Shown: positions 46,542 through 54,444 of the stretch, in pieces | How positions within the stretch are numbered: the first letter of the stretch is position 1 | Layout: every line of letters starts with the position of its first letter | Origin: Deinococcus arcticus | GTDB taxonomy: Bacteria; Deinococcota; Deinococci; Deinococcales; Deinococcaceae | Direction of reading: 5' to 3' | NCBI RefSeq assembly: GCF_003028415.1 | Contig: NZ_PYSV01000018.1 | Location: forward strand, 5,681 to 69,680 | Length of the DNA: 64,000 nt | Program-made: the position numbers and the translations under genes | The notes under the pieces: generated by a model | What the model was told of the DNA's origin: nothing | Seen by the model: only the letters and a program-made list of their open reading frames with translations | The model's database searches: none

Positions 46542-48767
46542 GTGAGAAAAGTCCTGATCGGTGTCACGGCTCTGCTGAGCCTCGCGTCATCTGCCCCGGC
46601 GGCCACCCTGGTGGGGTACGCCCAGTTGCCCGCCGATACCTTTGCCGCCGGGCCGGCCAGCGGGGCCTACAGCGGCGCCGGGCTGCGGGGCCAGCCGCGC
46701 TTTTCCTCGCAGCCGGTGCAGGGCTTTTCGGGCGTGCAGTTTGGCAAGGACGGGAGCTACCTGTTTCTCAGCGACAACGGATTTGGCAGCAAGGCCGACA
46801 GCGCCGACTACCTGCTGCGCCTGTATACCCTGAACCTGAGTGCCAGAACCGCCCCCAGCGGCGAGGGCAAGGTGGGCGTGGGCGCCTTCGTGCAGCTGCG
46901 CGACCCCGACCGCAAGGTGCCCTGGCTGATCGTGAACGAGGCCAGCTCAGAGCGCCTGCTGACCGGCGCGGACTTCGATGTAGAAGGCTTCGCCGTGGCC
47001 CCCGACGGCACCCTGTGGGTGGGCGACGAGTTTGGCCCCTACCTGCTGCACTTCAGCGCCGACGGCCGGTTGCTGGACGCCCCCATCGCCACGCCCAACC
47101 TGGCGGGCCTGCCCACCCTGCGCGGTCAGGCGCCCATCGTGATTGGACACCGGGGCAGCAGCGGCACCCGCCCCGAGCACACCCTGGAAGCCTACCGGGT
47201 CGCCATTGAGGCGGGCGCGGACTTCGTGGAACCCGACCTCGTGGTGACCAAAGACGGCGTGCTGATTGCCCGCCACGAACCTGTGATTGCCGTGGTGGAC
47301 GCCGCCGGGAAGGTGCTGGAAGCCACTGCCGATGTGGCCACGCGCCCTGAATTTGCCTCGCGCCTGACCACCAAGAAGGTGGATGGGGTGGAGGTGCGCG
47401 GCTACTTTGCCGAGGACTTCACCCTGGCCGAACTGAAGACCCTGAAGGCCGTGGAGCGCCTGCCCGCCCTGCGCGGCCGGGCCTACGACGGCCAGTTTCA
47501 GATTCCCACCCTGGCTGAAGTAATTGCGCTGGTGAGGGACGTGGAAGCCAAGACCGGGCGCAAAATCGGCATCTACCCCGAGACCAAGCACCCCACCTAC
47601 TTTCAGCAGATGGGCGTGAACACCTCGCAACTCTTGATTGACACGCTGAAGAAAGAAGGCTTTACCGACCCGGCGCGCGTGTTTATCCAGTCCTTTGAGA
47701 CCGCCAACCTGAAGGCCCTGAAGACCGACATCATGCCGAAGGCCGGTCTGAACCTGCCCCTGGTGCAGCTGGTGAGCAGCCCCGACGAGGCCCCCTACGA
47801 CTGGGCGGCGGGGGGCGACACCCGCAAATACGACGTGCTGGCCACCGACGCCGGCCTGAAAGAGATTGCCACTTACGCCAGCGGCGTTGGGGCCTACAAG
47901 CGCTGGATTATCACCGACAAGGGGCAGACCACCGACTTTGTCACGCGCGCCCACGCCGCCGGCCTGCTGGTCCACCCCTGGACCTTCCGCAACGAGGCCA
48001 CGTACCTTCTGCCCGGCTACGCGGGTGACCCTGAAGCCGAGATGCGCCAGGCCCTGCGCGCCGGGGTGGACGGCTTCTTTACCGACTTTCCGGCCACGGG
48101 CGCCCGCGTGGTGGGCCAGTACACGGCCCCCGAGGTGCGCAGCCCCCAGAACCCCGCCTACGCCCTGGGGACCAGCAGCGCGGCGGCCAACGTGGGCGGG
48201 AGCGGCGGCTTTGAAGGCGTGACCCTCAGCCCCGATGGCAAGACCCTGTACGCCCTGCTGGAAAAAACGGTGACCGGCGACCTGCCCGGTCAGCTGCGCC
48301 TGCACGCCTACGACCTGGCGGGCAAGGGGTGGAGCCTGGCGGGCCGCTACGCCCTGGACGACGCCGCCAACGCCATTGGCGATCTGACCCCGGTGAATGC
48401 CGGGCAGTACCTCGTGCTGGAGCGCGACAACGCCAGCGGCGCGGCGGCGAAGGCCAAGCGCGTGTATCTGGTCAGCCTGAATGAAAAGAACGCCGACGGC
48501 ACCCTGAAAAAGACGCTGGTGGCCGATCTGATGAACGTGAAAGACCCCCAGGGCCTGGCCCCCAGCACCCAGGGCGGTGTGTTCAAGTTCCCCTACGTGA
48601 CCATTGAAAACGTGCTGGTGCTGGACGCCAACACCCTTCTGGTCGCCAACGACAACAATTACCCCGGCACAGGCGGACGCGGCGCCGACGTGAAGGACGC
48701 CACCGAGTTCCTGTGGCTGCGGCTGGACACGCCTCTGACCCTGGCGCCCGGCGTGGGCCGGAAGTAG
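46542..48767 (+). CDS. exported phytase-like / glycerophosphodiesterase fusion
   Basis: A 741-residue secreted protein with signal peptide residues 1-20. An esterase-like phytase beta-propeller starts at about residue 22 (FSGVQFGKDGSYLFLSDNGFGSK, DVEGFAVAPDGTLWVGDEFGPYLL) and is interrupted at about 198 by a complete GDPD domain (IVIGHRGSSGTRPEHTLEAYR, VEPDLVVTKDGVLIARHEP, KIGIYPETKHP, LVHPWTFRNEATYL, GVDGFFTDFPAT). From about 535 the propeller resumes (GGFEGVTLSPDGKTLYALLE, IGDLTPVNAGQYLVLERD, LVANDNNYPG). Both activities would release phosphate from organic phosphates outside the cell. The GTG start is supported by the signal peptide; a clear ribosome site is absent. Confidence 0.9.
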   Translation: MRKVLIGVTALLSLASSAPAATLVGYAQLPADTFAAGPASGAYSGAGLRGQPRFSSQPVQGFSGVQFGKDGSYLFLSDNGFGSKADSADYLLRLYTLNLSARTAPSGEGKVGVGAFVQLRDPDRKVPWLIVNEASSERLLTGADFDVEGFAVAPDGTLWVGDEFGPYLLHFSADGRLLDAPIATPNLAGLPTLRGQAPIVIGHRGSSGTRPEHTLEAYRVAIEAGADFVEPDLVVTKDGVLIARHEPVIAVVDAAGKVLEATADVATRPEFASRLTTKKVDGVEVRGYFAEDFTLAELKTLKAVERLPALRGRAYDGQFQIPTLAEVIALVRDVEAKTGRKIGIYPETKHPTYFQQMGVNTSQLLIDTLKKEGFTDPARVFIQSFETANLKALKTDIMPKAGLNLPLVQLVSSPDEAPYDWAAGGDTRKYDVLATDAGLKEIATYASGVGAYKRWIITDKGQTTDFVTRAHAAGLLVHPWTFRNEATYLLPGYAGDPEAEMRQALRAGVDGFFTDFPATGARVVGQYTAPEVRSPQNPAYALGTSSAAANVGGSGGFEGVTLSPDGKTLYALLEKTVTGDLPGQLRLHAYDLAGKGWSLAGRYALDDAANAIGDLTPVNAGQYLVLERDNASGAAAKAKRVYLVSLNEKNADGTLKKTLVADLMNVKDPQGLAPSTQGGVFKFPYVTIENVLVLDANTLLVANDNNYPGTGGRGADVKDATEFLWLRLDTPLTLAPGVGRK

Positions 48768-48910
48768 TCAAGCCCCGCCCCCATACCCTCAAGACTTTCT
48801 TCTGCCCCGGCGGCGGCGCCTGCGTTCAGAGCACTGTCAGGGTCCGCCGCTCACACTGGGGGCCACACCAAGTCAGCTGGGCCGAAGTGCCCACATCGTT
48901 TCTCCCCCTT

Positions 48911-48953
48911 GAGAAAGGGCCGCGCCGAGGTGTTCCCCCTCCAAGCGCGGCCC
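48911..48953 (-). terminator. hairpin terminator of the SRA-HNH gene
   Basis: GGGCCGCGC (48917-48925) and GCGCGGCCC (48945-48953) form a 9-bp stem; TTTCTC follows on the minus strand. It lies 14 nt past the gene's stop. Confidence 0.7.
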
Positions 48954-48966
48954 TGTTGTGTGGCGC

Positions 48967-49764
48967 TCAGGGCTCCTCGCTGTACACGTGGGCGCGGTGG
49001 TAGGCAAGCTGAGTCGGGTCCAGATGGTGGGCGCGCGCTGTGCGCAGGGCGCCGGGGCGGCCCAGCAGGCTCAGGTCGTGGGCCACCCCCACGCCGCCCA
49101 GGTCAAACAACACGTGGCAGTTGGGGCACAGGCACAGCAGGTTCTCTGGCGTGTCCGGGCCGCAGTGTGGCTGGCCCAGCGGGCGAATGTGCGCGGCCTC
49201 GGCGTAGGGGCCGGCGGGGGTGGAAAGGCGCAGGCCGCACAGCTGGCAGGTGTGGTCGTGCCAGGCCTTTACCTGCGCGGCGTGGGCGCTGGTGCGGCTG
49301 AGGCGCGTGGTGGCCTGACGCTCAGGCCGACTGGGCACCTGCGCCTCCAGCAGGAAACGCCAGATGCGGTAGCCCGAGCGCCCCACCTCGTGCCAGAAAG
49401 ACGTTACCCAGTACAGGCCGTCGTAGCGGTAGGTGGACCCCACCACGCGGCGCACCACCCGCACCGGCTGGCCCAGCAGGTGGCTGCGCGCCAGGGCGAG
49501 GTTGCCGCGCGTCAGCAACTGGTGGGCGGTCTGCGCCCCGGTGCGCGGGTCACGCCCGCCCTCGCCGGTGTACAGAATCTGCTCGCCGCTGTCCTGGTCG
49601 TCCTCATAGCCGCCGGACAGCACCACCGACACGGCGCCGCCCAGGGCCGTGCCCGCAATGCCCGCCTGCAGCGGCCGGTGGACGCCTGCCTCGCTCAGGG
49701 CGCGGCGGCCCTCAAAAGACGTGCCGGGCGCAATTCCCGGCACTTCACCCACTGGTGGGGTCAT
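48967..49764 (-). CDS. SRA (YDG)-HNH modification-dependent endonuclease
   Basis: A 265-residue protein. Residues about 1-150 form an SRA/YDG base-flipping domain (GEVPGIAPGTSFEGRRALSEAGVHRPLQAGIAG, VVLSGGYEDDQDSGEQILYTGEGG, QLLTRGNLALARSHL, VVGSTYRYDGLYWV). Residues about 165-240 form an HNH nuclease (HTCQLCGLRLSTPAGPYAEAAHIRPL, GPDTPENLLCLCPNCHVLFD) with two zinc CxxC pairs. Such SRA-HNH enzymes recognise 5-methylcytosine or its derivatives and cut nearby. It would restrict modified foreign DNA. Its ATG lies 2 nt after the stop of the M32 carboxypeptidase, so both genes are one unit. It has no partner methylase, as expected for this enzyme type. Confidence 0.88.
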   Translation of the reverse strand: MTPPVGEVPGIAPGTSFEGRRALSEAGVHRPLQAGIAGTALGGAVSVVLSGGYEDDQDSGEQILYTGEGGRDPRTGAQTAHQLLTRGNLALARSHLLGQPVRVVRRVVGSTYRYDGLYWVTSFWHEVGRSGYRIWRFLLEAQVPSRPERQATTRLSRTSAHAAQVKAWHDHTCQLCGLRLSTPAGPYAEAAHIRPLGQPHCGPDTPENLLCLCPNCHVLFDLGGVGVAHDLSLLGRPGALRTARAHHLDPTQLAYHRAHVYSEEP

Positions 49765-49766
49765 CC

Positions 49767-51263
49767 TCAGCCCTGAAGCTGGGCGTACTTCCCGCGCAGG
49801 TAGGCCAGATACGGCTCCACCGTCATGGGCTGGCCGGTCACGCGCTCCACCAGTTCGCCCGGGGTGTACAGCCGGCCCGGTGCGTACACGTGCTCCCGCA
49901 GCCAGCCGTGCAGGCGGGAAAAGTCACCGCGCGCAATGTCGGCCTCTAAGCCGGGGGTGGCCTGCTCGGCCGCCGCGTAGAACTGCGCGCTGAGCACGTT
50001 GCCCAGGGTATAGCCCTGAAAGGCCCCGCCGATGCCGCCGCCGTACCAGTGCACGTCCTGCAGCACGCCGTCCACGTCGCTGGGCGCGCGCAGGCCCAGG
50101 TTCTGCTCGTACGCCGCGTGCCACGCGTCCGGCAGGTCGCGCACCGCCAGTTCCCCGGCCAGCAGCCCGCGTTCCAGCTCGTAGCGGGTAATCACGTGCA
50201 GGTTGTAGGTCAGTTCGTCGGCGTCCGTGCGGATGAGGCTGCGGCGCACCACGTTCACGGCGCGGAACAACTCGTCTTCGGTCACATCCCGCAGCTGCTC
50301 GGGAAAGGCGGCCCGGAAACGCCCAAACTGCCCCGCCCAGAAGGCCCGCGAGCGGCCCACCAGGTTTTCCCACAGCCGCGACTGGCTCTCGTGGACCCCG
50401 GCGCTCACGCCGCCGCCCAGCGGGGTGTCCAGAAACTCCTCGGCCACGCCCTGCTCGTACATGGCGTGCCCGGCCTCGTGCAGGGTGGAATACAGGGCGT
50501 CGGTGGGGTCGTCCTCGCGCACGCGGGTGGTGATGCGCACGTCGTGGGCGCCCAGCCGGGTCATGAAGGGGTGGGCGGTCAGGTCCTGGCGCCCGGCTGC
50601 TGCGTCGTACCCGTAATCGCGCGCAATGGCCTCACCCAGGGCCAGCTGCGTGGGAATGGGGTAATGGCGGGCCAGAAAGTCGGTGCGCACGTCGGCCTGC
50701 GCGGCTTCGTCCACCATCGGCACCAGCGCTTCACGCAGCGCCGTGAACACGCGGTCCACCTGCGCGGCGGTCATGCCCTCGTCGGCGGCGTCAATAAAGT
50801 AGTCCATGGGCGAGGCGAACTCGGGAAAGTACGAGGCCATCTGCCGGCTCAGGTCCAGCGTCTTGTCCAGCAGCGGCGCCATCCGGGCAAAATCATTGGC
50901 CGGGCGCGCCTGCACCCAGGCCGAGTAGGTCTCGCCCGCATGGCCCGAGAAGGTCTGTACAAAGGCGCCGGGCAGCCGCGTGGCGCGGTCGAAGTTGCGC
51001 CGCGCTGCGGCCAGCATGCGCGTCTGGGCCGGGCTGAGGTCAGTCAGGGCCCCCGCGTCGTCCAGCAGGCGGCCGTAGGCGGCGCCCGTGGCGCGCTCGT
51101 GGCGCAGGCCCGACAGCAGTGCACTTTGCCGCGCGCGCCCCGCCGCCGCCCGGGGCGGCAGGTAGGTGCTCTGGTCCCAGCCCAGCAGGGCGCCGATGCC
51201 GCCCAGGTCCGCCAGGGTCTGCCAGTGACGCACCAGGGCCGTCCACGTCTCGGGTTGTGTCAT
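49767..51263 (-). CDS. M32-family carboxypeptidase
   Basis: A 498-residue metallocarboxypeptidase of the M32 (Taq/Pfu) family, cytoplasmic, removing C-terminal residues other than Pro. Zinc site LYSTLHEAGHAMYEQG near residue 265, followed by GVHESQSRLWENLVGRS. Family marks also include RITTRVREDDPT, LRRSLIRTDADELTYNLHVI and YLRGKYAQLQG at the end. TACCCT lies 7 nt before ATG 51263; a much longer frame upstream crosses the K+ channel gene on the opposite strand. It is translationally linked to the SRA-HNH gene that follows. Confidence 0.93.
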   Translation of the reverse strand: MTQPETWTALVRHWQTLADLGGIGALLGWDQSTYLPPRAAAGRARQSALLSGLRHERATGAAYGRLLDDAGALTDLSPAQTRMLAAARRNFDRATRLPGAFVQTFSGHAGETYSAWVQARPANDFARMAPLLDKTLDLSRQMASYFPEFASPMDYFIDAADEGMTAAQVDRVFTALREALVPMVDEAAQADVRTDFLARHYPIPTQLALGEAIARDYGYDAAAGRQDLTAHPFMTRLGAHDVRITTRVREDDPTDALYSTLHEAGHAMYEQGVAEEFLDTPLGGGVSAGVHESQSRLWENLVGRSRAFWAGQFGRFRAAFPEQLRDVTEDELFRAVNVVRRSLIRTDADELTYNLHVITRYELERGLLAGELAVRDLPDAWHAAYEQNLGLRAPSDVDGVLQDVHWYGGGIGGAFQGYTLGNVLSAQFYAAAEQATPGLEADIARGDFSRLHGWLREHVYAPGRLYTPGELVERVTGQPMTVEPYLAYLRGKYAQLQG

Positions 51264-51270
51264 GGGCCCC

Positions 51271-51296
51271 AGGGTAGCGTGAACAGGCCGTACACT
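51271..51296. promoter_or_regulatory. divergent leaderless -10 elements (M32 peptidase / K+ channel)
   Basis: TACCCT on the minus strand (51271-51276) serves ATG 51263; TACACT on the plus strand (51291-51296) serves GTG 51303. The two start codons are 39 bp apart. Confidence 0.6.
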
Positions 51297-51302
51297 GCGC
51301 CT

Positions 51303-52166
51303 GTGGGCCCTACTGCAGACCGGCGGGCGCCGTGGCGCGTGGCGCTGGGCGACGTCATCTATAACTCGGACACGCCGGCCGGGCGGCTGTTCGACCTGTT
51401 TCTGATCGCCGCCATTCTGGTGAGCGTGCTGGCGGTGATGCTGGACAGTGTGGCGCCGCTGCGGGCGCGCTACGCCCCCACCCTGAGCGCGGTGGAATGG
51501 GGCCTGACGGTGCTGTTTACCCTGGAATACCTGCTGCGGCTGCTCAGCGCCCGGCGCGCGTGGCACTATGCCCGCAGCTTTTTCGGGGTGGTGGACCTGC
51601 TGTCTATCCTGCCTGCCTACGTGGCGCTGCTGGTGCCGGGCGCGCAGTACCTGCTGATTGTGCGGGTGCTGCGCCTGCTGCGCATTTTCCGGGTGCTGAA
51701 ACTGGTGCGCTACCTGTCCGAGGCGAGCGTGTTGACCCAGGCGCTGCGGGCCAGCCTCGCCAAGATCACGGTGTTTCTGGCCGTGGTGCTGACCCTGGTG
51801 GTGATTCTGGGCACCCTGATGTACGTGGTCGAGGGCCCCGAGCACGGCTTTACCAGCATTCCCACCAGCATCTACTGGGCCATTGTCACGCTGACCACCG
51901 TGGGCTACGGCGATATTGCCCCCAAGACCCCGCTGGGCAAGGCGCTGGCTTCTGGGGTGATGATTCTGGGCTACGGCATCATTGCGGTGCCCACCGGCAT
52001 CGTGACTGTGGGGCTGACCCAGGCCCAGCGCAGCGCGCGCCGTGAGGCCGCGCAGGTCATGACCTGCGCGCGCTGCGGCCTCTGGCCCCACGAACCGGAC
52101 GCCCGCTACTGCCGCCGCTGCGGCGAGGGGCTGCCGGACCCCCCGGCTGCGTCAGAGGACCTATAG
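51303..52166 (+). CDS. voltage-gated potassium channel with C-terminal zinc ribbon
   Basis: A 287-residue six-helix channel. S1-S4 span about 25-160; S4 carries regularly spaced Arg (LLIVRVLRLLRIFRVLKLVRYL), the voltage sensor. S5 is VFLAVVLTLVVILGTLMYVV, the selectivity filter is TLTTVGYGD near residue 198, and S6 follows (GVMILGYGIIAVPTG). After S6 the C-terminus has two CxxC pairs, CARCGLWPHEPDARYCRRCG, a zinc-ribbon unusual in this family. GTG 51303 is set by the TACACT box 6 nt upstream. Confidence 0.88.
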   Translation: MGPTADRRAPWRVALGDVIYNSDTPAGRLFDLFLIAAILVSVLAVMLDSVAPLRARYAPTLSAVEWGLTVLFTLEYLLRLLSARRAWHYARSFFGVVDLLSILPAYVALLVPGAQYLLIVRVLRLLRIFRVLKLVRYLSEASVLTQALRASLAKITVFLAVVLTLVVILGTLMYVVEGPEHGFTSIPTSIYWAIVTLTTVGYGDIAPKTPLGKALASGVMILGYGIIAVPTGIVTVGLTQAQRSARREAAQVMTCARCGLWPHEPDARYCRRCGEGLPDPPAASEDL

Positions 52167-52221
52167 GGCCGCGCCCAGGTGGCCGATGTGTCTGGGGCCC
52201 GGCGCGGGGCACACTGCCCCC

Positions 52222-52758
52222 ATGAACGACCGCACCCTGTCCAAGCGCCTCTCGTACCTGCTGCGCCACGCCCCGCACGAGGCGGGCCTGACCCTGGCCC
52301 CCGGCGGCTGGGTGCCGCTGGCGCCCCTGCTGGCCTGTCTCGGCGTTACCCGCGCCGACGTGCAGCGGGTGGTGGCCACCAACGACAAGGCGCGCTTCAG
52401 CCTGCGCGGCGACCAGATTCGCGCCAATCAGGGCCACAGCGTTCCTGTGGACCTGGAACTGCAGCCGCTGCCCCCGCCCGGGGTGCTGTACCACGGCACG
52501 CACCCGGGCGCCCTGGCGGCCATTCGCCAGCAGGGCCTGACGCCCAGAGGGCGCCACCACGTGCACCTGTCTGCCGATCCGGAGACCGCGGCCCGGGTCG
52601 GCGCCCGGCGCGGCCAGCCCGTGGTTCTGACTGTGCGCGCCGGGGCCATGCACGGGGCCGGGCACTTCTTTTACCGCAGCGAGAACGGCGTGTGGCTGGC
52701 AGACGCCGTGCCGCCTGAATTTTTAGTCCAGTCAAGCGCCTACACTGGGCTGCCATGA
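52222..52758 (+). CDS. kptA: RNA 2'-phosphotransferase
   Basis: A 178-residue Tpt1/KptA enzyme that moves an internal RNA 2'-phosphate to NAD+, releasing nicotinamide and ADP-ribose-1''-2''-cyclic phosphate. N-terminal winged helix: LSKRLSYLLRHAPHEAGLTLAPGGWVPL. C-terminal ADP-ribosyltransferase-like half: RFSLRGDQIRANQGHSVP, PPGVLYHGTHPGALAAI, RHHVHLSADPETAARVGARRG and NGVWLADAVPPEFL. The conserved Arg-His-Arg-Arg-type residues appear present. The substrate in bacteria without tRNA splicing is unclear. CACACT lies 6 nt before the ATG. Its TGA overlaps the next ATG. Confidence 0.93.
   Translation: MNDRTLSKRLSYLLRHAPHEAGLTLAPGGWVPLAPLLACLGVTRADVQRVVATNDKARFSLRGDQIRANQGHSVPVDLELQPLPPPGVLYHGTHPGALAAIRQQGLTPRGRHHVHLSADPETAARVGARRGQPVVLTVRAGAMHGAGHFFYRSENGVWLADAVPPEFLVQSSAYTGLP
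52741..52746 (+). promoter_or_regulatory. internal leaderless -10 element (RmlD-like gene)
   Basis: TACACT inside the last codons of kptA, 8 nt before ATG 52755, so the RmlD-like gene can be transcribed on its own as well as with kptA. Confidence 0.45.
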
Positions 52759-53507
52759 CGCCTTCTCCGTGGCTGATCACCGGCCTGAACGGCACCCTGG
52801 CACCCCATGTGGCGCAGGTGCTGCGTGACCAGGGCCACGCGGTGGTGGGCTGGAACCGCCACACCACCCCGCCCGAGAATGCCCAGGCCGCCGAAGACCT
52901 GCTGAAGACCACCCGGCCCCAGGGCATCTTTCACCTGGCCATCGGCAGCGAAGCGTGGGCCGCGCAACTGGCCCGCTGGGCCGCGCGGGCCGGGGTGCCC
53001 CTGGTGCTCACCAGCACGGCGATGGTCTTTCACCATGACCCGGACGGCCCCCACCACCCACAAGACCCGCGCACGTCCCAGGAGGGCTATGGCCAGCTGA
53101 AAATCCGCACGGAAGACGCTGTGCAGGCGGCCCACCCCGGCGCCGTCATCGCCCGCATCGGCTGGCAGATTGACCCCGGAGCGCAGGGCAACAACATGGC
53201 CGCGCACCTGAACGCGCAGCAGGCCCAGCACGGCCGGATTCGCGCCAGCCGCCACTGGATTCCCGCGTGCTCGTTCATGGCCGATACCGCCCACGCGCTG
53301 GTGGCGCTGGCACAGGCGGGCGGGGCAGGCCCGGTGCATCTGGACAGCAATGCCCGCGACGCCCTGCCCTTTCCAGAGGTGGTGCGGCGCCTGGCCCGGA
53401 CGCTGGGTCTGCCCTGGGAGGTCGAGGAAACCGACGACTACACCCACGACCAGCGGCTGCTGGACCCGGCCGAGCATCTGCCCCGGCTGTCCCGGCGGCT
53501 GGCCTGA
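52755..53507 (+). CDS. RmlD-like NAD(P)-dependent sugar-nucleotide reductase
   Basis: A 250-residue extended-SDR protein of the dTDP-4-dehydrorhamnose reductase (RmlD) superfamily. N-terminal PWLITGLNGTLAPHVAQVLRDQGHAVVGWNR is the dinucleotide fold, then GIFHLAIGSEAWA and LVLTSTAMVFHHDPDG. The Tyr-Lys pair is likely in EEGYGQLKIRTED. No other rhamnose-synthesis gene is near, so it probably acts on another substrate. It overlaps kptA by ATGA. Confidence 0.75.
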   Translation: MTPSPWLITGLNGTLAPHVAQVLRDQGHAVVGWNRHTTPPENAQAAEDLLKTTRPQGIFHLAIGSEAWAAQLARWAARAGVPLVLTSTAMVFHHDPDGPHHPQDPRTSQEGYGQLKIRTEDAVQAAHPGAVIARIGWQIDPGAQGNNMAAHLNAQQAQHGRIRASRHWIPACSFMADTAHALVALAQAGGAGPVHLDSNARDALPFPEVVRRLARTLGLPWEVEETDDYTHDQRLLDPAEHLPRLSRRLA

Positions 53508-53577
53508 CCTGGGCTGAGGGCCTGACCTGCAGTCTGGGGGCGCCGCAAATGCTTCTGCTCTGGCACGCAGCAGACGC

Positions 53578-53583
53578 TAGCCT
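53578..53583 (+). promoter_or_regulatory. leaderless -10 element (sirtuin)
   Basis: TAGCCT, 6 nt before ATG 53590. Confidence 0.6.
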
Positions 53584-53589
53584 GGGGGC

Positions 53590-54324
53590 ATGACGCCCGA
53601 ACAGGCCCGCGCCGCCCTGAATGCCGCTTCCCGCGTGGCCGTGCTGACGGGCGCGGGTGTGAGCGCTGAGAGCGGTATTCCCACCTTCCGCGACGCCCAG
53701 AGCGGCCACTGGGCCCGCTTTCGCCCCGAGGATCTGGCCAGCCCCGGCGCCTACCGCCAGAACCCGGCGCTGGTCTGGGAGTGGTACGCGGGGCGCTACC
53801 GTGACGTGCTGGGGGCCCAGCCCAATGAGGCCCACCGCCTGCTGGCCGAACTGGAACGGCGCAAGGGCGCGGGGTTTTTCCTGGCCACCCAGAATGTGGA
53901 TGGCCTGCACGGGCGCGCGGGCAGCGGGGCGCACGGCGGGCGGCTGGTGGAACTGCACGGCAATCTCGTCAGCGCCCGCGACGAGGTGACGGGCGAGACC
54001 TTTGCACTGCCGGCCCCCGAGCAACTGGTCACGCCGCCCACCTCACCCCGGGGCCACCGCATGCGCCCGAACGTGGTGTGGTTTGGCGAACTGCTGCCCG
54101 AAGACGCCCTGGCCGCTGCCCAGGCGGCTTTTGCGGCGGCCGAGGTGGCCCTGGTGATCGGCACCAGCGCGGTGGTGTACCCGGCGGCGGGGCTGGCCCA
54201 GGACACCCTGCGGGGCGGCGGCATGGTGATCGAGATCAACCCCGAGGCCACCGACCTGTCTCCCCGGGCGACCCTCAGCCTGCGCGATGTGGCCTCGCGG
54301 GGCCTGGCAACCCTGCTGGGCTAA
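53590..54324 (+). CDS. Sir2-family NAD-dependent deacylase lacking zinc cysteines
   Basis: A 244-residue sirtuin. NAD-binding GAGVSAESGIPTFRD near residue 22, TQNVDGLHGRAG near 98, catalytic His in LVELHGNLVSARD near 120, MRPNVVWFGELLPE and VIGTSAVVYPA are intact. EWYAGRYRDV has the YxxR pair that marks class III (desuccinylase/demalonylase) sirtuins. The region after the catalytic His, where four Cys normally bind structural zinc, reads EVTGETFALPAPEQLVTPP and contains no Cys, although length is kept. It would remove acyl groups from lysines at the cost of NAD+. Confidence 0.9.
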   Translation: MTPEQARAALNAASRVAVLTGAGVSAESGIPTFRDAQSGHWARFRPEDLASPGAYRQNPALVWEWYAGRYRDVLGAQPNEAHRLLAELERRKGAGFFLATQNVDGLHGRAGSGAHGGRLVELHGNLVSARDEVTGETFALPAPEQLVTPPTSPRGHRMRPNVVWFGELLPEDALAAAQAAFAAAEVALVIGTSAVVYPAAGLAQDTLRGGGMVIEINPEATDLSPRATLSLRDVASRGLATLLG

Positions 54325-54444
54325 GGGTCTCGCTGTCCCGGCCCACCCGGTTGATCTGAAAATCAACAGCGAGCGACTTGGGCCGGCACGGGGCCTTCCT
54401 ACCAGCTCCGGGTCAATCGTTGTCGTCCAGCGGTGCGCACAGCT

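Noticed and set aside
50049..51302. A frame extending the K+ channel upstream over 1.2 kb
   Set aside because: It lies opposite the M32 carboxypeptidase, and the leaderless box fixes the start at 51303.
51264..52091. An N-terminal extension of the M32 carboxypeptidase
   Set aside because: It runs opposite the K+ channel, has His/Gln-rich sequence, and conserved M32 sequence starts at 51263.
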